DNA of 64,000 nucleotides from Cheiracanthium punctorium (GCA_038373885.1 JAWZYV010000158.1:10001-74000), one strand, 5' to 3'; positions 47,347 through 59,920 are shown, numbered from the stretch's first letter. Notes: a model not told the origin generated them from the sequence alone. Translations and numbers: made by a program.

Positions 47347-48458
47347 CCGTATTTTCCTGTATATAATCTGCGGATTGTGTGTTTAAAAAGTTTTAATTTC
47401 GTTGTGTGTATTATACACCGCCGCAGATAATCTGATAAGAAACATTCTCCATCAGATCTCTAAATCGAAAGTTGGGAAATTATGAGAACAATGGATGTCC
47501 GATGGAGAAAAGAATTTTATGAAAACTGGAAAATTGAAGCGTGCATCATACGAAAACTGGGTTTTGAAAGCATGGAAAGATGCCTCTAACTGCGATAAAA
47601 AAACGCATTTCGAAAATGCAATATTGTTGATGAAAATGACTCTTAACAATGAAAACTGATCTAGTGATTCTGACAATACTATGTTAACCTTTTCCCGGCG
47701 GGGAAATTTTGGCCGTGCTGTTTCAGAAGGACGGGAGCATATGAAAAATGCTTTCCCCCATTTCAGTGACTCTTAGCTGAAGCTGCTATTTGTGCAACAA
47801 TAACTGATGGATTACTCTTTCCCGCCCCCGAAGTAAAACGAACTTCTTGATCAAGGGGATTACCTTTACGCGTGTATTTTCCTTTTCAGGAACTGGGGTG
47901 CAACTAAATTGATGGATGGATGTTGACATCTCTCCCCGCCGGTCCAGTACAGGTGAACAATTACAGAGGGGGAAAGCATAAGTTGGTCGAAATATGATCC
48001 AAGCCCGTCCTTTAAGGTGTTCTACTGCTTGGTTGAAAAATCGACCGCCCGTCTTCAAAGGGTTAAGTGAAGATACCATGAATTTATTCATTTCCAAATC
48101 TGATGACACAGAGTTTGAAGGTTTTTGATTATTATTATTAATTTAGGATTAATCAAGGTAGTAGTACTTTCTCTTTCATTTTGAATGTATCCATGTATTC
48201 ATTTTGAATGCTTTGAATTGCATGTTTAAATAGATGCTGTTCATACGTTTTTTGTTTTGTTTTTACAGTACAATTTATTATTTATATTTTTATTATGTTG
48301 TGTATTTTTATATATACTATCGGTAGTACATACTTTAGATTACTCGCCGTGAAAATTGCCGCGGATTATGCAGTGCTTTATTCTTTTTACTAAAAAAAAA
48401 AAAAAAAACAGGCTTTGCAGATAACACGCCACTGCAGATTATGTACAGGAAAATACGG
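47347..48458. mobile_element. Tigger-type deletion derivative (1.1 kb), TA target duplication
   Basis: The ends CCGTATTTTCCTGTATATAA and (reverse complement) CCGTATTTTCCTGTACATAA are almost identical. TA lies at 47345-47346 and 48459-48460. Only fragments of a transposase remain: the last residues (ending TEFEGF and a stop near 48126) can be read across the inserted piggyBac-like MITE. Elements starting CCGTATTTTC…TATAA are widespread in animals. Confidence 0.85.
47688..48062. mobile_element. 375-bp piggyBac-like MITE nested in the Tigger derivative
   Basis: TTAA lies at 47684-47687 and 48063-48066. The ends ccttttcccggcgggg and (reverse complement) ccctttgaagacgggcgg are loosely inverted. 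The interior is GC-richer and non-coding. The Tigger transposase frame reads SDNTM before it and LSEDTMNLF after it, with the TTAA shared, so the target before insertion can be inferred. Confidence 0.8.
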
Positions 48459-48460
48459 TA

Positions 48461-50120
48461 TATTAAATGTTCAGCTTTACCTTTTCACATTATTGAAATA
48501 GTTTTTATGTATAACTTTTCATTTTTAGTATGACTTAATGATTTTAAAAGGATGGTCCCGGAGGCCCAGCCACTGTGACCAGAGGTCTATTGTACTGACC
48601 CTAGGCAAAAAGGAAAGTCCTGAAAAAAGACCCTTGGAAAGGAGCCCAGTAGCAGATGCAAACATCAGCATAAACTTAATAAACATGCTATGAAGCTACC
48701 AGGGCTCAATAATATGGCGTCCGAGATTCTTAAATCTGTTTCATTTTTAGTAACGGAAGTGGTATTTAATTTCAGATTAAAAAATACCTTGGGGTACAGT
48801 GAAAGTTAATTATCCTTTAGCAGTATCTCTTAGCAGTTTATACTTTCCAACTTATTTTTTTCATGAAAGGTAATAAACGTGAAAAAATATATATTTAAAA
48901 AAGCACCAGAATGTAACTACAACAAAATGAGTATAAAAAGTTCTGAATATAATATTTTATAAACGAAATTTCAAATTTGCCAGTTTCTTCTGGTGGAAAT
49001 AATTTCCTTCGCAGAAAAACTTCTGCCCCCCTCCCCTCAAAAAATAAAATAAAATAAACCCTTTATTTTAAAGCATTCTCATCTCTAAAAGGGTCTGGAT
49101 GTTTTTCTCTTTGAGTTATTGAAAAAGTTTAGATGTTTTATATTTATCTGAGCAGTATTACCCAATTTAATTTAGCTAATATTTAAACTAAAATGCCTAT
49201 TTTGTATTGAAATAATTCATAACAAAATAATGCTTATCATAGAATAAATTTTATTTTTGTGACTTATCTTTGATGAATGTTTTGATTTCTCTTTTCAGGT
49301 AAAAGAAAATGTAAAATGATGGCTTTCCTGTTGAAAGATGCTTTGGAATACTGATTTTATTCTGAAATATACTAAGTAAGTCCATAAAATAAACATTACA
49401 CATTTAACTTTAAACCTTAGTTTGCTATTATGCTTAAAAAAAGATGATTCATCCAGCACAAGTAAAATGATGCAGGACAATCTAATATTTAAAGCATAGT
49501 GCATGTGCTTTTAAAGTTTTTTTTATAAAGTCATCTTGATTGCCCTAAGAAAGTTGACAATTCAACACATATTTATACAGGTATGTATATAAATAAAAAC
49601 AAATAAATATAAGTAATCTTGACAAAAGAGCAGTGGCTTGAAGTAGGTCTTGACAAAATTTAACATTTGTGTTGTTTTTCTTTATGGGGAAATAAGAGTG
49701 GTGAGGCTAGAAACATTAGCAGTAATGACTATGAGAATAACATGTCATGGCACCTAAGCTTAGCAGCTTTCAGAAAGCAACCCTGCTTAAGCACTTCGCA
49801 TAATCATCTCATTCAGGTTCAAGAGAAAGTCCTAGTTCCAGAACAGTCCCCACATTGATCTTTATCTCACATAGCTGCTAAGTGCTCTGATTTTGCTTGA
49901 GATTCCCAGATATTAATTTGCTCCAGAAATCCAATAACAAAAAACTCCAATTTTTCAATCTTCAAAATTTATTTATCAAGGCAGAGAGAAATTATTTACA
50001 ATCTTTATTTATCATCCTTGTAAGTGATTATATTTTTCTAAGCATTTCTTTATTGAAGTCTCCAATACCTAAATGATTAAAAATTAACCCTTATTTTATA
50101 CATTTTTATTTATTTTTATA
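48461..50120. other. AT-rich non-coding stretch
   Basis: No gene recognised. It ends in a TA/TTTA simple repeat that leads into the repeat at 50127. Confidence 0.5.
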
Positions 50121-50126
50121 TATATA

Positions 50127-50455
50127 TACTAGAGGCCAAAGCCCCCAGACTCGCTACGCTCGCTTTTTGTATGAGGCATTCGGCCCCTAATAAGGCTTTC
50201 TCGTAAAAAAGACATAGTAATTTCAACAGACAAAACCCGAAGATTGGATCAGATAGAATGTTACTGAGCTACACAGTGCTTGGTTCTTGCATGCTCATTG
50301 GTACATAAAAATTTAAATGTCACACAACAGTAAACCCCCTCCCCCTCATAACACGGAAGATATTTTGCTGTAGGAATCCGTGTTGTATGGGTCCCCAGCT
50401 ATACTGCACGTGGAGTGCAGACTCCGCTTATAATCACTGGAAAAATTATTTGCAC
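50127..50455 (+). repeat. ~329-bp dispersed repeat, copy 2
   Basis: Same family and orientation as 15614-15940. It begins directly after a TATATATA run (tatatatatactagaggcc). The copies differ at scattered positions and small indels, consistent with two old independent insertions. Confidence 0.8.
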
Positions 50456-50779
50456 TAGGGATGGCGGTTTCTACCGAATCCACCGGTTTTCAGTGTTTCA
50501 GTTTATTTGTCTTCCAGTTAAACCTATCGAGTAAAACTGCCCTAAAAACACCGGTTTACGGTTTTTTAAAGTGCCATCTGTTGTGAAAAATAAGAACTAA
50601 AGCTATTCATTAGACCTGATAACATTAATATTTGTTATACAGTACAGGACCAATTAACCGGAATCCAGAAAACCGGAAAAAATAAAGATAGGCCGGGAAT
50701 AGTTTTTCTTCTATCTGATAGATGGCGCCACCAAATTTTCAAGCAACTCTGAATAGTTTCTCTCTAGAATTGTATTGTA

Positions 50780-52017
50780 AGTAGAACCTCAAATCCGGAC
50801 TTCCAAAATCCGGAATTTCTATAATCGGGATAAAATTCGGCCTTCCAAATAATAATAAATTGGTATTAACAACAACAACAAAAAAATGTTTTTTTGTATC
50901 TCCTCAAAGTGCAAATAGATGACAGCACCAAACATAATGAAGACTTCAAAACATTTTATGCTTGTTTTTTTTTCAGTTTTTATTTATTTTACTCATAGAA
51001 GGTTTTATATTCACTGCATCGAATCCCAAAGATGTGTGTGCACTTTTGAGGCAGATGGATATGATATTTTCGTCCGCCACCGTTTTGTACTGGCAGTTCC
51101 TTTTGCATTGTGTAATCTGTTTCGGGGTGGGTTTGCTTGCCAATTCAATTCTGGTGAATTAAAGTTTGCAATTTCATTATAATACTAAAACCAGAAACAT
51201 TATTCTTGTTGATAGAATAGTGTCAGACAGGTTCTAACATTTAAAAAAAAATGCATAATTATATATAAAAAAAAAAAAAAAGTCTTTTAGTGGTGGCATG
51301 CCCAGCACACAATCACTTCAAAAACAAAACAAAAGGAATCTATAAAGGCAAAAGCAAATGAAAAGATCATATCCACCTGCGTCAAAAGCGCATACCCATT
51401 TGCAGAATCCGAAGCAGGCCAGAACGTTTGCTGTTAAAATGAAAGAGCGAAAAATGTAAAGGAGAGGAGGGGGAGAGAGTTAAATAAACACTTGGGCCGG
51501 AAGCAAGTTGATTACGTAATATGACTATATGAGCAGACATCCAGTTGTTTGTTTTAGGCTTTGAATGCTGTGTGATGTTTTATTTTTTCTGATATTTGTT
51601 GCATTTGGGTTTATTTTAAGAGTGATCAGCGTTTCTTGAACATGCCAATTAATTGTATGTTTTACTGTAATAATAAATTATAAAAGGGTATTTGTTCAGT
51701 TAAACGATATACATAAACGATACACATCAGGAGCGTATTTACGAAGGGGGCAGAGTTGGGCCGCTCCCCCTCCGAAAATATAAAGCAATTATTATAAAAC
51801 ATGTATTTTAAAACATTTATATTAACTAAACTATCATTAAAATACCGGATCGCTCCCCCTCCCCCAAATGGAAACTATACATGTTACTGATATGTATAGA
51901 TGAGGGTGCTTTTGCAGCACTTTTTATAGTTGATATTACAGAGTTTCTATAATCCAGAAATTTCTGTAGTCCGGAATCGGTAAAGTCTCAGTGATTCCGG
52001 ATTCGAGAAGTTCTACT
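50780..52017. mobile_element. Tigger-like non-autonomous element (1.24 kb), nested
   Basis: The ends AGTAGAACCTCAAATCCGGA and (reverse complement) AGTAGAACTTCTCGAATCCG are similar, each preceded by TA (50778-50779; 52018-52019 on the other side). Both arms carry repeated atccgga words. The interior frames at 50919-51182 show no known domain. Confidence 0.65.
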
Positions 52018-53036
52018 TAATCATAAGCGGCACCACGTGCAAATTATGATTCAAATGATACAGTTCAGTTCGTAGGCCACAATATAAATTCTTAAATTGG
52101 GTAAATTTCAGATTGGATTAAAGTTTTACAGTCCAATTTATTGTTTTAGTGTAAAGTAATCATGATTTATATTATAAATCAATTAAATATCGGAACTGCA
52201 AGCAGAAAACTAATTTGAAAAAGTTAAAAGTACATGAAATGTTTAATAAAAAAATTAGTGCTGCTTAATTCAGTTATTAATATTATTTTTTTAAAGTAAT
52301 CTTTGGATATCTTTTTTTCCGGGGGCGGGGGGTGCATGTTGATGGAGAAAAATTTTGTCATTTTTTTATTGCTATATGATTTAAACTACTAAATAATGCA
52401 AAGGTTTTTTTTTTTTTTAAATTTAAATGTAGTTTTAAGGTACATTTATCTGCCATGTTATGTTTTTGTTATAGATTGCTCCTGATATAACGTAGGTTGT
52501 ATACAAAACTTTTAAATATGAAAACTGCCGGGTCATTCCATTTCAAATCAACCAGGCCATGTCACCCACCGTCTGATTTCTTTGAAAATTTTTATAAATG
52601 TAGCCATTAGTGTTCTAACAATATAAAATTTTACTTCAATATCTCTAATACTTTTTAGGATAAAAATTATTAAAATAATGGGGAAGTGACCATAAATGGT
52701 GTTTTTGCAAACAATTATTTTAATGGTGCTTTTTCAGATAAAAAATCATAACTTCCTTTATTTTCAATATATTAAATTGAAATTTATACCAAAATGTTCA
52801 CAAAGGTTTGGAGATTATAGAAAAAATTAATTTGATAGTCCTGTTTAAAACTGGAACTCCCAAAAAATTAAACTTTGTTTTTTTTTTTTTTTAAATTTCA
52901 TAAAAACAATAATTTTGCAAAAGCTGTTTCAGAAAATGGTGTAGCTCTTAATAAAGCAAACTGTTTTTTACTTACATGTAAATGCATAAAGTAAGATAAT
53001 TTAAAATAAAATCGGTGGGTATATGAGTTCTAATAG

Positions 53037-53820
53037 CAGGGTGGCCACCCGTCCTTGAAAACATGGAATGTCCTTGAATTTACAAAAAGGAAGTTCAAGG
53101 CCTGGAATGTGCTTAAATTTTGAATGGATGTCTGGAATGTCCTTAAATTTTGAAAGGAAGTCCGGAATATCCTTAAATTTTACCATCCAATTGCTGAATT
53201 TTTGTTGTGTTATTGGTTATTCCCAGCCCCTACGATAATGATACCACGTACCATGGAGCCGCTATGTACAAACGCAAAACGCATGCTTGGCTGGTACTGC
53301 AGTGAGCACTGAGCAAAATGATGTATGCTCGTGATCTTTTCCTCTTAAGCAATTGAAATTCGCGACACGATCTTGTATGGCTGTGCTGAGGGGAGAAAGA
53401 TTTTCACTGTTGGAAGAATCTTTTAAAGCGATTTTTTTTCATAATTATGAGCCGTAAGTGCCATTTTAACAATCTTTGGTTACAAGATCCAAACTTTTCC
53501 ACGTGGATCGGAAAAGTTACCGGTGATAGTCTCGTGGCAAGATGTTTGATATGCTCAACTAACAAAATATGGTGTTTGCCAAAATCAAAATATTTGCTTA
53601 AAACGGTACTTGCTCCAATTTACATTGTCTCTCAACAATTATGAAATAGTATTAAGTGTTTTTGAGGAATTTTCAATATATGTGTGTTCATGAAACCATG
53701 AGATTAAATTAGGTTATAAGAAAATAGAAATAATGACAAAAAAAAATCTCAAAAATATTTATGCTCATTGTGTCCTTGAATGTCCTCGAATTTTTTCTCC
53801 GAGAAAGAGTGGCCACCCTG
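53037..53820. mobile_element. hAT-type element remnant (784 bp)
   Basis: The ends CAGGGTGGCCACCC and (reverse complement) CAGGGTGGCCACTC differ at one of 14 positions. taatag adjoins both sides (53031-53036 and 53821-53826). tccttgaattt/tccttaaatttt words repeat inside both ends. It still carries the start of a transposase (53447). Confidence 0.8.
53447..53644 (+). pseudogene. hAT transposase N-terminus (BED-like zinc finger), truncated
   Basis: From ATG 53447 the frame codes 65 residues starting MSRKCHFNNLWLQDPNFSTW. The pattern C-x-FN-x2-WL-x-D-x2-F-x2-W, then CLIC (C33-x2-C36), is the N-terminal zinc-finger region of a common invertebrate hAT transposase group. The downstream H-x-H part and the catalytic core are missing, and the frame stops at 53644. 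It sits inside matching hAT ends, so this is an internally deleted copy. Confidence 0.7.
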
Positions 53821-54556
53821 TAATAGGTTAGTTTAATTAAAAACCAAATAAATGTCACTATAAAATAATTTTTTTATTTATTTAATTTAAAAGGTGCTTA
53901 TTTTATTTAAAAGTTAATGAGTTAAAAGTACTTTACTTAAAATTAAATTTTTTATTTTTAAAATTTAAACTTTTTAAACAAAATCTGAATATCCATATAG
54001 TAAACATGTATCAAAACTTGGAAGTTTTTCTTTTTTTTATTGTCAACTACAAGTTAAATTACACTCATTCTGACTTATTTTAGATCAGTAATATAACTTA
54101 ATTTTATTTTTTTAATGTAGACAACGCGTTGTTTATAATGGGAATCTCCTCACCTGTCAGGTAAAAACTTAGTATTTATTTATTTTTAATTGAAATTTTT
54201 TAATGTTTCATAGGAAATCAAGTTAAAATAGTTTATTAATGTTTAAATCAGTATTTTTCTAATTAGTTCAAGCAAAAAGGAAAAAGAGAGAGTGTGTCAT
54301 TAACAAATAATAAAAAAATGGGGGTTGGGGTAAAAAAGTGGAAACCAGCTGTTTTTTTTTCCCTCTCCTAGAAATGATGCAACTTTTAAAGTTATTTTTA
54401 TGCAATTTAGTAATCTTAATTTAGAGATTAAAAGTTTTTTAGAATGTCTCTTCAGAAGTTGTACCATGCACTTTTAGGAACAGTTATTCTAACAGTAATG
54501 AAACATGCAGAAAAAAGAAATTTAGTTAAATTTATGTGCTGTATATTGAAAATTTT

Positions 54557-55110
54557 TCAAATTTAAATGTTGTTTCAGCCAATTTTGTAATGTAATTTTT
54601 GGGGGGTGGGGTGTAAATTGCCTGTGGCATGAAGAAGGCATATTTGTATATTGTTTATATATAAAACAATTATTTATTTATAAAGAAAATTTATTAATTT
54701 ATATTAATTTATAATTAAAACAATTTTAAAAACTGTTTTGTTTTTTATCATAATTTTGTATATTTTTACATCAGTTTAAAAGAACTATGACAGTAGTCTC
54801 TTTACAGTCAACAGGCTTTTAGACTGTAATTACATTAGATCTCAAATTTAAATGTTGTCTCTGCCAATTCTGTAATTTTTTTTTTGGGGGGGGGGGTGTA
54901 AATTGCCTGAGGCATGAAGAAAGCATATCTGTATATTGTTTATATATAAAACAATTATTTATTTATAAATAAAATTTATATTGATTTATAATTAAAACAA
55001 TTTTAAAAACTTTTGTTTTTATCATAATTTTGTTTATTTTTACATCAGTTTAAAAGAACTATGACAGTAGTCTCTTTTCAGTCAACAGGCTTTTGGACTG
55101 TAACTAGATC
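54557..55110 (+). repeat. 285-bp tandem duplication
   Basis: tcaaatttaaatgttgt at 54557 recurs at 54842. The two units agree through a G-run (ttggggggtgggg), a TATA-type stretch and gtcaacaggctttt. They differ by short indels, mainly in homopolymers. Confidence 0.85.
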
Positions 55111-55794
55111 AGATCACATGCTTTCTGTTTGTTGTGTGGTAAGGAGCTGTTGTAATATGAGAATATGCAGGGGGAGATACTGAGTAGTGTAGGATAGTAA
55201 AGGCCATTGCCCACACCCAGTGATTACTGTGGCTACAATGTATTTGAATGAGGATATTTAGCCGCGTCTTACATCGGGTGACACATGGGCTGTCCTCTAC
55301 TGAACAATAGATGGGGTGTGAAACCGCAATATTATCCACGGTCCCCAATTACCTTTTGGCACTTTCCCATTATTTTAATAATTTTTATCTTAAAAAGTAT
55401 TAGAGATATTGAAGTAAAATTTTATATTGTTAGTTAGAACACTAATGGCTACATATATAAAAATTTTCAAAGAAATCCGAGACGGTGGGTGGCATTTTTG
55501 GAATTTACTGGTTGATTTGAAATGGAATGACCCTGCCAATAGATGGCGCTACCGGTTGATTCCAGAAAACCGGAAAATTCAGTTATCCGGAAAGGGTTGG
55601 GTAAAACTGATTCCGGATAATTGGTCCTGTACTGTAATAGGAAGGAAAATAATAAAAATTAAAATGTTGGAATACCCAATTGGAAAAAAGAAAATTGAAA
55701 ACTAAAGTAGATTTTGCTCTATTCTAATAAAAATATGGTATCGCAATATACTTAAAAGTCTCACTACTGAAAAAATTCAAAATAATAGAGGATC

Positions 55795-55900
55795 ACCGTT
55801 TCTCTGTTCATCACGGGGACACTTCGGTTATGGTAAACTTCGGATATAGTGGACGAAATTTGATGGTCCCCATAAGTTCACTATAACCGGACTTTGCAAT
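55795..55900 (+). mobile_element. Tigger-type right-end fragment
   Basis: ggggacacttcg…atagtg…aaattt…gtcccc…gttcactataaccgga parallels the right end of element 2 (46630-46690: ggggacacttcgcatatagtgaatgaaattt…ggttcactataactgga). No left partner nearby. Confidence 0.7.
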
Positions 55901-56221
55901 ATATTTATATAGTTTTGAATGTAGTATTTTTAAATATTTTTTTCAAAGAATATTCATAATCTTAAATTTTATTATATCTCAAAAGTACAGATAATTATTA
56001 AGCATTAAATGAAGAAGAACAAATATCAATCAATAAAAGAACATCGCATCTAAGAATAAGTATGTTTTTTGCTGTCGTTGAGATGTTTTATTTCTATGTC
56101 AATTTTTAGTGTCTCTTATTCTGTCTAGTTAAATAATAAATAAATAAAATCTGTAATTTGCATAGCAATTGTGTTTCCCATTTTATTATTTTAAATGGAA
56201 ATGGAGGTTACGGCCAATTAT

Positions 56222-56320
56222 CTGCACTAGTAATCTAGGCGGAGGGTTGTATTGCCCTCCGTGGGGGACTTTCTAAAGAGTCCTAACCCGTATTTGCGCT
56301 AAATTTCGGAGAAAACCACT
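56222..56320 (-). repeat. SINE-related tail fragment
   Basis: ggactttctaaagagtcctaa…gcgctaaatttcggagaaaacc on plus parallels the 3' body of the tRNA-derived SINE (ggactttctaaggggttttaa…gttacatctggagaaaacct). It appears to be a diverged subfamily or a truncated copy. Confidence 0.5.
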
Positions 56321-56684
56321 TTATCATTTTAAATTAAACTCAAAAACTAACTCATATGAGTTTGTGTTTTGTAGTACATTAAATTAAGAACAGTTTTTCG
56401 CATTGTCCTCATGATTATAAAATGATTGACTCTTTGAAGAGTATCTTTGAATTTTTTTCCACTTGAGCCACTTCATAAGTTCACCTACTTCTAATTTCTT
56501 AAAAAAAAAAAAAATTAATTGGGGTGGCGTAATTTATATTTTATATGTAAATTATAGTTATACTTTAACATTCATTGAAGAATGAATAACGTAATTTGAT
56601 TTTAATTATCAATTCTACAATAAATAACACTTTGGACAACAGATGGAGCCAGCAATAATTGAAAATCTGAGCGAATTTGGTGGA

Positions 56685-57010
56685 GTAACTGGATTCTGAT
56701 TTTTTTTGGTGGAAGCAAGGCACAGTTTTCCGGATCAGTTTATTTTATTGAAGAAGTCTCCTCGGTTATTTTACAAGTAGAATGGGGATTTTCTCGAAAT
56801 AAACCAGTTTCGGTGTTTTTTAGGGGGATGAGAATCGGTATGTGTAATAACTGGATTCTGATTTTTTTGGTGGAAGCAAGGCACAGTTGTACGCTGGGAT
56901 CACTCTAGAATAGTGTTGACTCTAGAAAAAAAGGGCCGCCGGGGGGGAAATTTTCAAAAGGGGCACCCTGTTCTCAAAAAGGGCACTTTGGGGTTCCATG
57001 AGAATGTACA
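56685..57010 (+). mobile_element. Direct repeat and end fragment of the 31.2-kb hAT-like family
   Basis: actggattctgatttttttggtgg…ggcacagtt occurs at about 56688 and 56850. Straight after the second copy, gggatcactctagaa (56896) begins a ~110-base segment with aaaagggc words that matches the left end of the 3.04-kb element at 31203. The right end is absent. Confidence 0.65.
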
Positions 57011-58325
57011 GGTAGATAGCATATAGAAACTGGTTTGAAACGATCTGATCCCCGAAACTTTAACATGTAGAGTTATAATATGTGTTTTGACTTACAATGC
57101 ATAGTAAGATTTTTTCCAATTTGTCTTAATTTCCCTCCCCCCCCCCTTCTTTTGGAGAAAATATCCAGTAGAAGTAAGTGTAAGCAAAATAGGAAAAATA
57201 ATTTGTTGATAATATTTTGGTCTAAACATGACATAAATATGTGAATTAAATCTACGTAACTAGAAGTTTTTATTTAAAAAAAAAAATGAAGTTTTAATGT
57301 AAGTAATGTTGAATTTTCTGCTTAATTTTTTTTCCCTCAAAATTACGTGACATACATGTTTATTATTTATAAGAATAGTACATTTATTGAAGAAGATTTC
57401 AGAAATTTTTAGCCAGACATGATTTGTTAGGCAGTAGGGGAAGGCAGAGGGACTGTTAATTTTTGTTCCTCCATTTTATCACACTATCACTACTGGACCA
57501 CAATGACTGGATCTCATTCATATATGATATTTCACCTGTATTGGTACAAACTTTTAAACAGAAAAGGACTGTCAGTGTAAGTGGATTAGGGTAGATGCGT
57601 TTAGCATGTAATAAAAATAATAAAATTTCTGCAATGCAGGATGTATAAAATTTAATTATATAAATCAGAATTTTATTTAAATTCTTTTGTTTGCAATAAT
57701 TATTGAATGAGTACCAAGTAAAGATTTTCAAAGTTACTCTTATTACTATTACATTATTAAAATTGCATCAAACAATTTAACTCATCCATCAATTGATAAC
57801 TACAGAAATCGGGGAAATTTAATTCAGAATACAGAAGATTGCTGGAAAAAATGACATAGTCATACAAATTTTGTAATACATCCTATGGTTGGAATGTACA
57901 ACACCATATCAAATCAAATCACTGAAATATATTTGTTATTCCTCTTTCACTTCTAATTTAATGCTTGCTCATTCATGAAAAGTGAATATAAGTTTTTTAA
58001 AAAGTACTATTTCTTTAAAATAAATAAAAATAATTACTACATGTAAGTTTTTTAGCAGGTATAAAATTAATATTTTTTTTAAACTCACAGAATTGTCCAA
58101 AGGTATGAAATAAAGTTTAAAATATTTTCAATAATTTATTTTTCATAAAGCTTTATTTTTAATTTCTTGTAACATACTTAAAAAGGTCTCTTTAAAAACA
58201 CTAAATTTTCTTTCTTAACCTTGGGTTCTGAACCCTTGCTTTAATCTTTTTAAAATAAAAAAAGTACAAATCAATATTTATTTTAACTATCAAATGTTTT
58301 TAATCAGCTTAATATAATTAAAATA
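57011..58325. other. AT-rich non-coding stretch
   Basis: No gene recognised. A C-run lies near 57135-57145. A minus-strand frame at 57731-57456 shows no known motif. Confidence 0.5.
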
Positions 58326-58327
58326 AT

Positions 58328-59920
58328 CAGTGATGCCGCTTACGTGCTATAACGCGTCAAATACGCAAAATATCGATGATGGGATGCAAAAGAAAAGTTA
58401 CAACGCGTCCCGGGGGACGCATTGTAACTTTCCATCATGCAAAATTTTGAAAAAAAAAAAAAAAAAAAAAAAGAGAGGTGAGAGAAGGTGCGTTCAGACT
58501 GCCAATTTTCGGTAAATCTCTAGTAAAACACAAACTGCTCGTGTTTTACTCGGGGAGATTGACATTGTGAACGGCTTTGTGGACCCGTTTACATGCACAC
58601 AAATGCGGAGTAACGCTTCCCCTACATGGGGGAAAAAATGCAGGGTAGAAAGATCCCTAGTCAAAAGGAGGCACAGGAAGTGTTCGCTTTCCCATGATGC
58701 ATTGCGAGTTTTTCCCTATACCACGGACTAAGAGGCTTTAGGACGATCATCGGGAAGCGGCAGACGGGCGAAACTGCGTCAGCCTCTGAAAGGAAAATAT
58801 GCGACCCCCTTTTAATGACTAACGGCATGGGCGCCCTCTGACGACACACGGCGTAAGCATCTCCCGTGGGGTGCTTCCGTTGATATTTGTTTACGGTTTA
58901 GCTACTAGCACACGACGCATGCGCCAAAAAATTAATGGGTACGATTCCCAGCACCACCTTTTAGGCAAATTTCATTTAGTTCTTTCACAATGCTCGGATG
59001 ATTGTCCTGTATCCTCTTAGTCCGTGCCCTATACTCTGCTTTTACCCGGGATATATATCGTGCTGTGCGCACACGTGGTTAAGCTGAAGAAAAAGGGGAT
59101 TATTTTGACGTTCTCCTTTCTCCCTCCCCCACACTTCCGTTTTCATGTTAGAGGTTGTTCCGTTAGATGGTGGACTATCAGAAATGAATAAAGTTTTTTC
59201 ATTATTTATTTTTAATATTTGCTTGTGTAAATGTAAACAATGATTTGTTTTATATTAAATCTGACAATTATTATTTAGAAATGAAATCTATAAGCTATAG
59301 AAGTGGTAAATATTTTAAACAATCTAGAAGAGAAAAGAGGGGGGCGTTCCATATTTTACTGTTGTATATCCTTTCCTTCCTCAAATATATTCCGATTTTC
59401 CTTGTGATAAATTTATTAATACATAGTAATTATTTTTTTTAATTAATATAAGATGGAGGGGCGCTTGAACAGTATTTTATTGTAGTTTTAATAATTTAAG
59501 ATGTTGCTGCTGTTCTGCGAGTACATTTTACTTTCTTAAACATTTCTACCGATGCAGCCTTTCTCCTGGTTCTTACTGTACATACAAAAGGGGATTTTAT
59601 TATTAGGATTCAGGGAGTCATCAGGAAGGCTTTGCCGTGAAGGCAAAGTAAATGACATGCATGTCACAACAAATTTTTCTTGATTAATTATAATTCATTT
59701 TATTTATTTATTTTTTGAAATATAAGTTTTAGGTTATTTATACATAAGATATTCATACGCATCAGCACACCAAAATGGGTGAGACATAATAACATCAGTC
59801 ATGAAATTAACCAAATGCTTTTATATCGATAAGGACCCACTTTTTGGAAAAAAGGACCCATAAATTTTGGAGTCCTGGGTCCCAAGGACCCGTCTCTTCC
59901 AAAGTCTAGCGACATCACTG
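58328..59920. mobile_element. hAT-like element (1.6 kb)
   Basis: The ends CAGTGATGCCGCTTACG and (reverse complement) CAGTGATGTCGCTAGAC are similar, with 13 of 17 identical. ataat adjoins each side (58323-58327 and 59921-59925). An imperfect hairpin (gttacaacgcgtcc…ggacgcattgtaac) lies at 58397-58431 and another (gtaaaacac…gtgttttac) near 58522-58549. The left third is GC-richer, with cccatgatgcattgcg at 58692. No transposase. The shared target sequence is short, so the call is less secure than those of the other hAT elements. Confidence 0.55.

Larger units (their letters stand above)
52530..55533. mobile_element. Element with ~165-bp terminal inverted repeats (3.0 kb), nested
   Basis: The arm 52530-52691 (gggtcattccatttcaaatc…) matches the reverse complement of 55366-55533 over its whole length, with one ~15-base indel and few changes. 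tgcc adjoins both ends, a possible short target duplication. Inside lie a hAT remnant and a 285-bp tandem duplication. The class is unknown to me; long terminal inverted repeats beginning GGGTCATTCC suggest a fold-back-type DNA element. Confidence 0.8.
50640..55634. mobile_element. Composite nest inside Tigger-type ends (5 kb), TA target duplication
   Basis: The left end CAGTACAGGACCAATTAACC and (reverse complement of right) CAGTACAGGACCAATTATCC differ at one base. TA flanks both sides (50638-50639 and 55635-55636). About 100 bases of each arm match, including gatggcgc(c/t)a near the inner limit (50723 and 55545). The interior is filled by at least two further elements, so the original element may have been a short MITE. 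No transposase of its own was seen. Confidence 0.8.

Noticed and set aside
50919..51182. Two overlapping frames inside the nested AGTAGAAC element
   Set aside because: They resemble no transposase segment and overlap in different frames.
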